A stretch of 64,000 nucleotides of DNA from positions 1 to 64,000 of the forward strand of contig NZ_MPSB01000012.1 of assembly GCF_001981525.1 (NCBI RefSeq). The letters run 5' to 3'. Source of the stretch: Sphingomonas jeddahensis (GTDB lineage Bacteria; Pseudomonadota; Alphaproteobacteria; Sphingomonadales; Sphingomonadaceae). The translations under genes and the position numbers were made by a program. How positions within the stretch are numbered: position 1 is the stretch's first letter; every line of letters begins with the position of its first letter. The notes beneath the pieces are model-generated. The model made no database searches and was not told the DNA's origin. It worked only from the letters and a program-made list of their open reading frames with translations. Shown here piece after piece: positions 17,580-26,564 of the stretch.

Positions 17580-20336
17580 TCAGAATTGCGCGCGTAGCCC
17601 GAGGCTGATGCGGCTGCCCGAGAATTCGTAGGTCGTCGGAAAGCTGGGATCCATCGTGTAGCCGGTCGTCTTGGCATTGCCGACATTGATACCTTGTAGC
17701 TCGACGCGGAAATTGCGCGTCAGCTGATAGCTGGCGGCGACGTCGAACTGGCCATAGGCATCGCGGTAGACCGGATACATGTTGCGCTCGATCCGCTCCA
17801 CATAGGCGCCCTTGCGGTTGTAGGACACACGCAGCGACAGCGGCCCGCGATCGTAGAAGACGGTCGCGTTATAGGTGTTGTCGGCAAGGCCGATCGGTGA
17901 GGTCGCGATGTCGAGATCCGACTGGCCAGTCAGCGAGCTGTCGAGGAAGGTGACGTTGGCGTTGACGCCGAAACCCTCCGCCCAATGCGCGAACATGCCG
18001 AACGGGATCACCGCGTTCAGCTCGACGCCGCTGACGTTGTACGAACCATCGGCGTTGACCGGCTGATAGACGTCGAAATCATAGATCCCGTCGATCGAGC
18101 CGTTGGCGTTATACTTCGTCACGTCGGGCACCACGCCGGTCAGCTGGCTCTGAACGATGCCCTTGATCTTCTTCCAGAAATAGGACGCCGCCAGGATCCC
18201 GCCGCGGCCGAGATATTGCTCGGCGCCGATTTCCCACTGATCGGCATAGGTCGGCTTCAGGTTCGGATTGCCGTCGGTGAAGCGGAAATCGTTCCAGCTC
18301 GCGGTGCGCTTATAGGCAAGGTCGGTCAGCGCCGGGCGGATCAGTGTCTGCGAGGCGGCGGCGCGCAGGTACAGGCTGTCGGTCAGCTGGGCATGCGCGT
18401 TGAACGACGGCAGGAACTTCTCATAGCGGCCCTCGCTGGCGATCGGCGCCGGGGTGAGGCCGGTCGTGCCATTCGGGTTCTGGACCTGGTGGAAACCCTC
18501 CGAACGGATGGTGGTGCGCAGGTAGCGGCCGCCCAGGTTGACGAACAGCGGGAAGGACAGGTCGAATTCGAAATCGACCATCGCGAAGCCCGCGATCGTC
18601 TCTTCGTTCACCTTGTAATATTGCCCGTCGTTGAACGGCGTCTCGAAGCCGGCGGGGCGGAAGAAGTCGCGCGCATAATCGTTGGAGATCTGCGCCCAGT
18701 CGAGGTTGCGCGCCTGGTACGGCTTGCCACCGACCATATCGATGACATTCTCCAGCGGGCTGTCGGCGAGGGTGCGCTTGTTGACATAAGCGACGCTGCC
18801 GCGGGTCGGGCCCTGGATCTTCTCCTCGCCATATTGGCGCTCGTTGGTCTTGTTGGTGTAGCGCCCGCCGAAGTTGAACCGCTTCAGCGCCTCGAAGCCG
18901 GCAAAGTCGAAATTATAGGTGACGTCGAGCTGCGCGGCATATTTGTCGTCCTTGATCCGCTCGCGCGTCGTTTCATACGCTTCGAACAGATAGGATGACG
19001 GCGCATTGTACATGTCGATCGTGCGCGGGTTGGCGCTGGGGATCGTCTCGCCGCCCGTTTCGGTATAGCGGGTGCGCGACGGGGCGTAGGCAACGTGCTT
19101 CAGGTTGGCGAAGTCCAGCGTCTTCTCGGCGCCCGAATAGCCGCCGAGCGCGTTGATCTTCCAATTGCCGGTTTCCCAATTCATCTCGCCGCCAAACTGG
19201 CGGTAATCGGTCTCGTTCACATATTCCTTGCTCAGGAATTCGTGCTGCGTGTTGGTGTAGGATACGTCGCGCAGCACGACGAGGCCGGCGCTGCTGAGCG
19301 TCGTCGCGTCGAATTCGTGGATCGTCTCCAGCGTCGAATTGCTCGATGCGGAATAGCCGGCGGCGTCATATTCGTCCTCGACCGTCTCGTACGAGCCGAT
19401 GAACGCATCGAGCGCGATGTTGAACGTGTCGCTCGGCTGGTACTGCACCGATCCGGAGAAGCCGAGCCGGTCCTGGTCGTTCTGATAGACGCGATCGCCG
19501 ACCTTATCGAGGAACAGGATGCGGTTCTTGTCGGCATCGGTGAAGGTGATGCCGGCGTCACGCTGCAACACCGCGATCGCCTGGTTGCGGTTGTTGCCGG
19601 CGCGATCGGTCCAGCGCGAGATCGGGCGGAAGTTGATGCCCGAGTTCGAATCGGTGCGGTTAGAGCGCTGCTGCTTGGCGGCCGAGAACAGCACGCCGAA
19701 ATCGCCGAACGTGTTGCTGGCGAGGAAGGAGAAGTTGGGATCAATCTTCTCGGAGATCGAATTATACGCGCCCTCGGCGCTGCCGACCAGGCGGAAGCCG
19801 GGATTGTCGAACGGTCGCGCGGTGCGGATGTACACCGAACCGGCGATGCCGCCTTCCTCATCCTTGGCGGTCGGCGACTTCTGCACCGTGACCGACTGGA
19901 CGAGTTCGGACGCGAAGATGTCGAACTCCACGTCGCGCCCGCCCGAACCCGACGCGGTCGCCAGCTTGTTGATCGACACGAAGGTGAAATCGCTCGGCAG
20001 GCCGCGCACGTTGACGCGCGTGCCGAGGCCGCGATCCCGCTCGATCGTCACGCCGGGCACGCGCTGCAGCGCTTCGGACAGATTCTGCTCGGGGAAGTCG
20101 GCGATGTCGGTGGCGACGATCGAATCGGAGAAGCCGATCGTGTCGCGCTTCAGGTCGATCGCTTCCTCGAGGCTGCGGCGGTAACCGGAGACGACGATAT
20201 CGTCGCCCGCTTCATCCATGGTGGCCGGGGCAGCCGGCGCCGTTTGCGCGGCGGCCGGAACGGCGAACAGTGCGGCAGCCGCAGCGCCAACGAGAAGATG
20301 CGTCACTCGGCCGAAACCGTTCGATGTCCTGCGCAT
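17580..20336 (-). CDS. TonB-dependent receptor (large sphingomonad/Caulobacter type)
   Basis: 918 aa from ATG 20336, with AGGGG seven bases upstream; an upstream in-frame extension to 20486 lacks such a site. Signal peptide: a basic MRRTSNGFGRVTHLLVG followed by AAAAALFAVPAAAQ. The plug has DIVVSGYRRSLEEAIDLKR, VATDIADFPEQNLSEALQRV, PGVTIERDRGLGTRVNVRG, typical of the TIGR01782-type receptors used for carbohydrates and other large substrates. The barrel ends in SRISLGLRAQF. There is no STN domain, so it transports but does not signal. The phospholipase C-like gene follows. The pair converges on the receptor/phoD operon on the other strand. Confidence 0.93.
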   Translation of the reverse strand: MRRTSNGFGRVTHLLVGAAAAALFAVPAAAQTAPAAPATMDEAGDDIVVSGYRRSLEEAIDLKRDTIGFSDSIVATDIADFPEQNLSEALQRVPGVTIERDRGLGTRVNVRGLPSDFTFVSINKLATASGSGGRDVEFDIFASELVQSVTVQKSPTAKDEEGGIAGSVYIRTARPFDNPGFRLVGSAEGAYNSISEKIDPNFSFLASNTFGDFGVLFSAAKQQRSNRTDSNSGINFRPISRWTDRAGNNRNQAIAVLQRDAGITFTDADKNRILFLDKVGDRVYQNDQDRLGFSGSVQYQPSDTFNIALDAFIGSYETVEDEYDAAGYSASSNSTLETIHEFDATTLSSAGLVVLRDVSYTNTQHEFLSKEYVNETDYRQFGGEMNWETGNWKINALGGYSGAEKTLDFANLKHVAYAPSRTRYTETGGETIPSANPRTIDMYNAPSSYLFEAYETTRERIKDDKYAAQLDVTYNFDFAGFEALKRFNFGGRYTNKTNERQYGEEKIQGPTRGSVAYVNKRTLADSPLENVIDMVGGKPYQARNLDWAQISNDYARDFFRPAGFETPFNDGQYYKVNEETIAGFAMVDFEFDLSFPLFVNLGGRYLRTTIRSEGFHQVQNPNGTTGLTPAPIASEGRYEKFLPSFNAHAQLTDSLYLRAAASQTLIRPALTDLAYKRTASWNDFRFTDGNPNLKPTYADQWEIGAEQYLGRGGILAASYFWKKIKGIVQSQLTGVVPDVTKYNANGSIDGIYDFDVYQPVNADGSYNVSGVELNAVIPFGMFAHWAEGFGVNANVTFLDSSLTGQSDLDIATSPIGLADNTYNATVFYDRGPLSLRVSYNRKGAYVERIERNMYPVYRDAYGQFDVAASYQLTRNFRVELQGINVGNAKTTGYTMDPSFPTTYEFSGSRISLGLRAQF

Positions 20337-20759
20337 ATGACCCCTGAAAATGTTGTTTGATCGGCAGAATTGAGTTGAACACGCAAAAGCCGGCGTATTC
20401 CGAAGTGAAGACTTCGAAATAGTGACGCTCTCAATCGTCCATGTCGTGAAACGGCGGCTCGCCGGCCTTCCAGGAACTAAGGTCACGCCTCGTTCGGCGA
20501 AGGGGTGTTCAGAATTTTCCAGCTACTTCATCGGTGCTGCATTGAAACCGCGCGCACCGACACCCGCCTTGTGCTGCGATCAGCGCCAAAAACAATTCAC
20601 TCGTTCCTTCCAACATCTGCCCCGCGGGCCCGATGGCGGTAAGTTGTTACGCGCTTGTGACGAAAGCCGATCTTTCCGGCGCGCTGCGCCGATGCGAGTG
20701 CTACAAGCTACGGAGCGGGTGGGGGTCTCACCGCCCCGCACGTTGAACAGGAAGCGGTA
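20337..20759. other. Divergent intergenic region, no gene seen
   Basis: It separates the minus-strand TonB receptor from the plus-strand lipocalin-like gene and must hold both promoters. Short frames on both strands look like noise. I found no convincing operator palindrome or Pho-box array by eye. Confidence 0.5.
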
Positions 20760-21167
20760 ATGACGGAATTGCTCGGCACCTGGGTGCTTGTTTCATGCGT
20801 TAGCCACCGTGGCGAAACCGAGGTGGCCAGCTTCGGCACCCCGCCCGCCGGCCAGCTACAATATACCGCCGACGGCCGTATGTCCGCGTTCTTGATGGAC
20901 CCGGCCTGGGCCGCCGCCGGCGATCCGCATGCGGACAGTTTTACCGATTTCTTCTCCTACGCCGGCCATTGGCGAAGGAACGGTGACATGGTGACGCACG
21001 ATATCCTGTTTGCCTCGCAGCCGTCGCGCGTCGGCACCAGCTTTGTACGGCAGATCGTGCCCGTCGATGACGACACGATCGAGCTGGTCACCCAGCCCGA
21101 GGTATCGAAATCGGGGCGGACATATGTGACCCGATTGGTGTGGAAACGCGCATCGGCAGCAGCATAG
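20760..21167 (+). CDS. Lipocalin-like domain protein
   Basis: 135 aa, AGGAAG before ATG 20760. The sequence starts MTELLGTWVLVSCVSHRGET and has GQLQYTADGRMSAFLMDP, then FTDFFSYAGHWRRNGDMVTH and a closing block VTRLVWKRA. This is the layout of the Lipocalin_5 family (a short beta-barrel with GTW at the N-terminus). No signal peptide, so it is probably cytoplasmic. Family members are linked to small-molecule or polyketide tailoring, but the ligand here is unknown. It stands alone between divergent and convergent neighbours. Confidence 0.82.
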   Translation: MTELLGTWVLVSCVSHRGETEVASFGTPPAGQLQYTADGRMSAFLMDPAWAAAGDPHADSFTDFFSYAGHWRRNGDMVTHDILFASQPSRVGTSFVRQIVPVDDDTIELVTQPEVSKSGRTYVTRLVWKRASAAA

Positions 21168-21453
21168 CCGCGCCCGGATGGTTCCCGCCTGACGCAGCAG
21201 AAGCCGCGTGACCAAAACTTTGTTCGCCCGCTGTCTCTCGTCACGACCGTTCCTGCCGGCGTTCCCGAAGACGCCGGTTCATTGGTGCATCTGGCGGCAG
21301 GATGTCGCAGCCGCCCCCCCGAGCGGTGCCGCGACCAGTTGGCAAAAGCCGGGGTCCAGCCGGAAAGTCGGCGGTGACAGCTACGGCGCCATCATCACGA
21401 CCTCGCAACTGGACCCCGACCATGGCGGCGGATGCTACACGAATAGCGTGATC

Positions 21454-21765
21454 TCACCCTTGCTCCGGCACGGCGTTCTTGCCGCTGCCCGGCCTCCAGG
21501 CGCCCGGCTTACGCGCGGGGTCTTCCGCCGCTTCCGCGCCGCTACCCATCGCCTCACCCGTTCTGGGATCGACCGAGGCACGCCTGCCTGCGCCGTCCCC
21601 TGAGCTAGCGGGGTTTGCGTTTACCGCGCCGGATGGATCGGCCTGGCGCATCGCCTCCTCGCGCTCGCGCGAATAGGATTGGCCGGACGACCCCTCATCA
21701 TGGTCGAACGGATTGTTCGACCGATCACGTTCGGGATCGACATCCGGGCGCTTGTCGCTGGCCAT
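21454..21765 (-). CDS. Small hydrophilic, probably disordered protein
   Basis: 103 aa of low complexity rich in Asp, Glu, Arg, Ser, Gly and Pro (MASDKRPDVDPERDRSNN, then EREEAMRQADPSGAV). There is no hydrophobic core, signal or domain. It begins four bases after the end of the DUF892 ferritin-like gene and is almost certainly in its operon. Such short hydrophilic proteins often accompany stress genes and can behave like hydrophilins, but no function is proven here. Confidence 0.65.
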   Translation of the reverse strand: MASDKRPDVDPERDRSNNPFDHDEGSSGQSYSREREEAMRQADPSGAVNANPASSGDGAGRRASVDPRTGEAMGSGAEAAEDPARKPGAWRPGSGKNAVPEQG

Positions 21766-21769
21766 GGTT

Positions 21770-22291
21770 TCAGACCTTGGCCACGCCCGAACCGCCTTCT
21801 GCGTAAAGCGTGGCGTAGCGGCGGGTTACCATCGGCAGGGCTTCATCGATCCATTGCGCCATCGCCTCTTCTTCGCCCAGCGACTGCTTCAGCAGCGGGG
21901 TCGCATTGGCAAATCCGCCGTCCTCGGCCATCACCAGCAGGGATTTATATGCCGCGATCTCGAAATGCTCGAACGCGTAGTTGGCGAAGCTGTTCTTGAT
22001 GATTTCGTCGCCTGCCACGCTGTGGGTCAGCGCCGCCATGCCGCCCGTCATGCTGAGGCCAAGATCCTTCAGCGCGGAGCTGCTGGTGTCGAAACCGGCG
22101 AGGATCTCGTCCAGGCGCGCGATCTGGCCATTGGTTTCCTCGATGTGCAGCCGCAGGCGATCGGCGACTTCGGGGTAATTCTCGATCCGCTCGACCTGGG
22201 GGGTCATGATCGACAGCGCCTGCTTTTCCACCGCATGGGCGTTGACCAGCCCGGTGATGAACAATTCGCGCATGATGTCCTGATTTGCCAT
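21770..22291 (-). CDS. Ferritin-like DUF892 (YciE-type) stress protein
   Basis: 173 aa. Helical segments MRELFITGLVNAHAVEKQAL, RLRLHIEETNGQIARLDEIL, NYAFEHFEIAAYKSLLVMAE and EEEAMAQWIDEALPMV match the YciF/YciE four-helix ferritin-like family. Glu and His in HAVEKQ, HIEE, EHFE and EEEAMAQW are the expected di-metal ligands. YciF-type proteins are induced by osmotic, general and sometimes bile stress. Their exact chemistry is unknown. A small hydrophilic protein is encoded directly downstream. Confidence 0.85.
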   Translation of the reverse strand: MANQDIMRELFITGLVNAHAVEKQALSIMTPQVERIENYPEVADRLRLHIEETNGQIARLDEILAGFDTSSSALKDLGLSMTGGMAALTHSVAGDEIIKNSFANYAFEHFEIAAYKSLLVMAEDGGFANATPLLKQSLGEEEAMAQWIDEALPMVTRRYATLYAEGGSGVAKV

Positions 22292-22321
22292 GTCGATAAG
22301 GCTCCTTGGTGGTTGAATGGT

Positions 22322-23176
22322 TTAAAGTGGTTCGCCCGCCTGGCATCGTTCCAGTTCGACGGCATCGTGTGCACAGGCGATCGACACTTCGTCCCGCCGT
22401 TCGATAGAAAGCCGCCGGAGCCGTTCCTGGTTCCGCATCCGGCTGTCGGCATCAACTTCCATCAGCCGCTGATAGGCGCGCAACCCCGGCGTGCAGCGGC
22501 GCCGCGCCTGGCGCATCTCGCCGCGATAGAAATAGGCGTCGCCCGCATGGAGCAGCCAGCGGCCGTCGTTGCGCCGTATCGCCACGCCGGCATGGCCCCA
22601 GGTATGCCCCGGCAGCGGCACCAGCAGGATTTCCGGCGGCAGCCCGGCCAGATCGCGCACGGCGTCGAAGCCGAACCAAGGCTCGCCCTGTGCGCCATAA
22701 CCGCGCCATTGCTGCACCTCGTCCAGCTGCGAATAGCGCCAGCGATTGCGTGCGACGGTCCCTGCATGCGGGCCGGTGGCGTCATCATATTCGCGCTGCA
22801 TCACGTGCACGGTGGCGCTGGGAAAATCCTCCAGCCCGCCAGCGTGATCGAAATCGAGGTGCGTCACGACAATATGTCGCACGTCGCTGCCACGAAAGCC
22901 CAGCGCCTCGATTTGCCGGATCGCCGTTTCTTCTTCGCGCAGCTGGATATTGAGCATCGCTCGCCATGGCCGCGAGACCCGCGGATCGGAGCCGGCATGC
23001 GGATGATCCACGTCGCGCAAGCCAAAGCCGGTATCGACCAGAACCAATCCGTGCGCGTCGGTTTCGATCAGCAGGCAATGGCACACCAATTTGCCGAACG
23101 GGCTGACGCTGCGCCCGTCGAACAAGGCGCCGCCCAGCGGGCAATCGGTGCCACAGTTCAGATGGTGGATGCGCAA
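22322..23176 (-). CDS. MBL-fold metallo-hydrolase (lactonase-like), TTG start
   Basis: 284 aa. The likely start is TTG 23176: the sequence GGGAGGT lies seven bases upstream and the protein then begins MRIHHLNCGTDCPLGG, as related proteins do. The longer open frame to 23356 has no ribosome site. Metal motif HLDFDHAGG (HxDxDH), then PGHTWGHAGV and LHAGDAYF give the second His and the bridging Asp, and a C-terminal ACAHDAVE gives the last His. Related enzymes include quorum-quenching lactonases and other ester hydrolases of the metallo-beta-lactamase fold. The substrate is not predictable. It lies 30 bp upstream of the DUF892 gene on the same strand and may share its transcript. Confidence 0.85.
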   Translation of the reverse strand: MRIHHLNCGTDCPLGGALFDGRSVSPFGKLVCHCLLIETDAHGLVLVDTGFGLRDVDHPHAGSDPRVSRPWRAMLNIQLREEETAIRQIEALGFRGSDVRHIVVTHLDFDHAGGLEDFPSATVHVMQREYDDATGPHAGTVARNRWRYSQLDEVQQWRGYGAQGEPWFGFDAVRDLAGLPPEILLVPLPGHTWGHAGVAIRRNDGRWLLHAGDAYFYRGEMRQARRRCTPGLRAYQRLMEVDADSRMRNQERLRRLSIERRDEVSIACAHDAVELERCQAGEPL

Positions 23177-23446
23177 CGTCGCACCTCCCGCGCTGCCGCA
23201 TCGGAGCGCCTGTCGCTGCGCTTGATCTTGCCCGGCGCGCTGCGGCGCCCTTTCAAACGATGATCCATGCTCGGCCCCAGCCAATTGTTTGAACAAACGC
23301 GGCGGTATGCGTCGTTCAACAATCGACCGGCCGAATGGTCGCGCCCATGCCGCCATGCTGACCGGCTTTCTCGGTAACTTGGATCAAGGCGCCGCCATCT
23401 TTGCGCGCGGCCATCATTGTACGGGAAGCCGACAGCGGAGGGGCAT

Positions 23447-25507
23447 TCACTCCGCGATGAATCGAATGGCCTGTCCGCCACCGGGTGCTAGGTCGATCGT
23501 CAGCGTGTCACTGTGCTTCACCGGGCGCCGTTCGGTTGCCATCCTGAATCGAGTCTCCGATCGATAATCCGCGCCATCGCCATCGCGGTAGATCTCCGCC
23601 GTGTAGCGCCGCCCGGGATCGAGGAAGTCCAGCGCCACGGTCAACGTGCGCGCCTGTTCGTCGCCCACTGCGCCCAGGAACCAGTCGTCGCTCGCCTTCG
23701 CCTTGCGCGCGATCGTCACGTAATCGCCGACCTCGCCGTTCAACACGCGCGTGTCGCGCCAGTCGGTCGGCACGTCACGGATGAACTTCATGGCGTCGGG
23801 CACCTTGGCATAGGTCTCGGGCGTATCGGCGGCCATCACGACGGGCGAATAGATCACCACGTAATTGGCCAGCTGCTTGGCCAGGGTGGACGGAATGTCG
23901 CTGTTGTTCGAGCCCTTCAGGCTGACGATCCCAGGAGTGAAGTCCATCGGCCCGCCCAGCAGTTGCGTGAACGCCAGATTGGCCTCGTGCTCGGGCGGGT
24001 TCTTCGCCTCCCAGCTCATATATTCCATGCCGCGCCCGCCCTCGCGCGCGATCATGTTGGGATAGGTGCGGCGCAGGCCGGTGTCCTTCACCGGCTCGTG
24101 CGCGTCGATCGACACGCGATACTTGGCCGCCGTTTCCACCACGCGCAGATGGTGATTCACCATCCACTGCCCTTCATGCCATTCGCGATGTTGCGAGCCG
24201 TCGGGATCGGTGCGTTCGATCTGCCCGGCATCTGTGACATAGCCGGTCTTCACCGCTGGAATGTCATGCGCCCGGGCATAAGCGAAGGCCCGGTCGAGCT
24301 GCGCGTCATAATGGCTCGCAGATCCGCCCGTCTCGTGATGGCCGATGATGTACACGCCCTTGGCCCTGGCATAGCGCTGGATCTCGGCGGCGTCGAAATC
24401 CTCGGTTGGCGTGTCGAAGCGCATTTCCTTGCCGTTGCCGAACCAATTGCCGTCCCAGCCGACGTTCCAGCCTTCGACCAGCACGCCCTCGATCCCGTTC
24501 GCGGCGGCAAAGTCGATGTACTGCTTGACGTTGGCCGTGGTCGCGCCGTGCTGCGGCCCGCGGGACCAGGTCCAGGGGCCGCGGATCATCTTCCACCACA
24601 CGCCGACGAACTTGCCCGGCTTCACCCAGGAGACATCGCCAAGCTTGTTCGGCTCGTTGAGGTTCAGCCCGATCCGGCTCGCCTTGTAGAGCCCCGGCGC
24701 ATCGTTCGCGATCGCGATCGTCCGCCACGGCGTGGAAAAGCCCGCCGCGCGCGATACCTTGGGTCCGCCCGACCCGGGCGTCAGCGAGGCCTTGAACGTC
24801 GCGCCCTCGCTGCGCTGGACGTTCATCCCGGCATAATCCACCAGCGCCGCCTCGTGCAGCGCGACATGCGTGCCACTCGCCAGCTTCACCGTCATCACCG
24901 TCTGTGCGGTGCCGACCGCGTCGAGCGGCGTCTTCTGGTAAAGGTACTCCTCGCGGTTCCACAGATAGGCCGGCTTCCACCAGGCGGTGCCGCCCTCCGC
25001 GAAGGCGAATTCGGTCAGCTCTTCGGCGATGTTCACCTGCTTCAGGTTTGGCTGCGCCGGCAGCGTGTAGCGAAACCCCACGCCATCGTCGAAGATGCGA
25101 AAGGTGACGCTCATTTCGCGCTTCAGGTCCGCCTGCTCGCGAAAGCGCACCGTCATTTCGTTGTGGTGGTCGCGGATCTGGCTCCACTCGCCCCAGGGCT
25201 GGCTCCACGTCGTATCGGCCGAGGCGCGGCGCACATCGACGAACGCCATGCCGCGCTCGATCTTGGGCGCGTCCGTGAGCAGGAAGCCGAGCCGGCTGTC
25301 CTTCAGCAACGGCTTGCCCCCGGCCTGCACCGCGTAAAGCGGCCGCCCCTCGCCATCCATGCTCACCGTCACCGTGATGCGTCCATCGGGTGACTGGCCC
25401 TTCGCCACGATCTTGCCCGCCAGCTTCTGCGACAGATCGTCCTGCGCGGCTGCACCCGTCGCAGTCGCCAGCAGCACCGTCGGTGCCAGGAGAGAGAACA
25501 GCTTCAT
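23447..25507 (-). CDS. Glycoside hydrolase family 97, probable alpha-glucosidase (SusB-like)
   Basis: 686 aa with signal peptide MKLFSLLAPTVLLATATGAA. The N-terminal beta-sandwich includes SPDGRITVTVSMDGEGRPLY and FRIFDDGVGFRYTLP, both typical of GH97. The TIM barrel has YIDFAAANGIEGVLVEGWN, VYIIGHHETGG, AVKTGYV and HLRVVETAAKYRVSIDAHEP. The Glu in HHETGG suggests the inverting alpha-glucosidase subgroup represented by Bacteroides SusB rather than the retaining alpha-galactosidases. That is inference from one motif. No SusC/D-like receptor or other glycanase is adjacent, so it appears as a solitary periplasmic enzyme. A LysR gene lies 85 bp upstream on the same strand. Confidence 0.9.
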   Translation of the reverse strand: MKLFSLLAPTVLLATATGAAAQDDLSQKLAGKIVAKGQSPDGRITVTVSMDGEGRPLYAVQAGGKPLLKDSRLGFLLTDAPKIERGMAFVDVRRASADTTWSQPWGEWSQIRDHHNEMTVRFREQADLKREMSVTFRIFDDGVGFRYTLPAQPNLKQVNIAEELTEFAFAEGGTAWWKPAYLWNREEYLYQKTPLDAVGTAQTVMTVKLASGTHVALHEAALVDYAGMNVQRSEGATFKASLTPGSGGPKVSRAAGFSTPWRTIAIANDAPGLYKASRIGLNLNEPNKLGDVSWVKPGKFVGVWWKMIRGPWTWSRGPQHGATTANVKQYIDFAAANGIEGVLVEGWNVGWDGNWFGNGKEMRFDTPTEDFDAAEIQRYARAKGVYIIGHHETGGSASHYDAQLDRAFAYARAHDIPAVKTGYVTDAGQIERTDPDGSQHREWHEGQWMVNHHLRVVETAAKYRVSIDAHEPVKDTGLRRTYPNMIAREGGRGMEYMSWEAKNPPEHEANLAFTQLLGGPMDFTPGIVSLKGSNNSDIPSTLAKQLANYVVIYSPVVMAADTPETYAKVPDAMKFIRDVPTDWRDTRVLNGEVGDYVTIARKAKASDDWFLGAVGDEQARTLTVALDFLDPGRRYTAEIYRDGDGADYRSETRFRMATERRPVKHSDTLTIDLAPGGGQAIRFIAE

Positions 25508-25592
25508 CGATTGCCCCGTTTGACTATGCCGCCTGCACCGAACGTCCCAGCGGCGATCGGCGATCCGCTCCTGAAGCCGCGCAATGCGTCTG

Positions 25593-26468
25593 TCACGCTA
25601 ACGCGCCGCCTCCATGCAGCGCAGCGATCGCGTCTCGAAAGCGCACATAGGCCGCGCTCGCAGCCAGGCGGCCGTCCCCGCCTGGCGCGGTCCGGAAGCC
25701 CATCGTGCGCGTCGCGTCGAACCCGGCGAGCGCTGGCATCGCAAGCCCCGGTTGCGCGAAGCAGCGCGGCATCACGGTCATCCCCAACCCGGCGCGGACA
25801 TAGCCCACCGCGCGTTCGTCGCTGGTCGTGCGCGCCGCCATGAATGGCCGCACCCCGCGAGCGGTGAAGAAGCGGCTCACTGCGGTCAGCGCCTCGCAAT
25901 GCCGCCGCACGATCATCACCTCCGCCGCCACTTCGTCGGCGCTCACCGTGTCGCGCGCCGCCAGCGGATGATCCGCCGCCATGGTCATCGCATAGCCTTC
26001 GGTGAACAGCGCATCGCCGGACGTCCCCGTCGGTAGCGGTCCCAGGATCGCATCGATCCGCCCCCGATCCAGCTTCGGAGACAGGTCGCGCATCCGCCCC
26101 TCCACCAATTCCAGCCGCTCGCCCGTATCGCGCGCCGCCATCAGCGCCCGCTCGATCCAGTGCGCCGGCATCGTCGACACGATCCCCAGCCGCACCAGCC
26201 GTGCCGCCGGATCGTCGCGTACGGTGCGTTCGGCCTCGGCGAACTCGCCCTCGATCCGCCGCGCGTGCGCCACCAGTCGCGCGCCCGCCGCGGTCAATTC
26301 CACCCGCCGGTTGCTGCGCTGGAACAAAGGCCGGTCCAGCATCGTCTCCAGCTTGGCGATGCCCACCGACAGCGTCGGCTGGGAAACGCCGCACTGCGCC
26401 GCCGCGCGGGAGAAATTGCCCTGGTCAACCACGGCCAGGAAATAACGGAGCAGATACCGGTCGATCAT
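25593..26468 (-). CDS. LysR-family transcriptional regulator
   Basis: 291 aa. The winged HTH is at the N-terminus (YLLRYFLAVVDQGNFSRAAA, QCGVSQPTLSVGIAKLETML). The ligand-binding domain follows from about residue 90 (ARLVRLGIVSTMPAHWIERA). The gene is divergent from the isovaleryl-CoA dehydrogenase operon with 96 bp between starts, the usual LysR layout, and a T-N11-A palindrome overlaps its own start codon (26467-26481). It probably controls itself and the leucine/isovalerate operon. In many gammaproteobacteria the equivalent liu operon has a MerR-type regulator instead. The downstream GH97 gene is an alternative but less likely target. Confidence 0.9.
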   Translation of the reverse strand: MIDRYLLRYFLAVVDQGNFSRAAAQCGVSQPTLSVGIAKLETMLDRPLFQRSNRRVELTAAGARLVAHARRIEGEFAEAERTVRDDPAARLVRLGIVSTMPAHWIERALMAARDTGERLELVEGRMRDLSPKLDRGRIDAILGPLPTGTSGDALFTEGYAMTMAADHPLAARDTVSADEVAAEVMIVRRHCEALTAVSRFFTARGVRPFMAARTTSDERAVGYVRAGLGMTVMPRCFAQPGLAMPALAGFDATRTMGFRTAPGGDGRLAASAAYVRFRDAIAALHGGGALA

Positions 26469-26481
26469 AGAGCGTATCTAT
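26467..26481. promoter_or_regulatory. LysR-type box ATAGA-GCGTA-TCTAT
   Basis: A perfect palindrome with 5-bp arms and a 5-bp spacer that contains the LysR consensus T-N11-A. It overlaps the start codon of the LysR gene and lies about 85 bp before the divergent acyl-CoA dehydrogenase gene. Confidence 0.5.
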
Positions 26482-26564
26482 AGAATGCCTTCGCCAGCCT
26501 CAATTTTCCTCGGTGCCACCGGGCCTGCTATCGAGGGCGCCAGGAGACAGGATGTGATAAGCCG

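Noticed and set aside
19095..20360. A 421-codon plus-strand frame opposite the second TonB receptor
   Set aside because: No ribosome site or domain; composition typical of an antisense shadow.
21208..21450. Plus-strand frame after the lipocalin gene with a GGGGTCCAG/CTGGACCCC inverted pair
   Set aside because: The translation has no domain or ribosome site. The inverted pair is short and widely spaced and did not match the other repeat families well enough to call.
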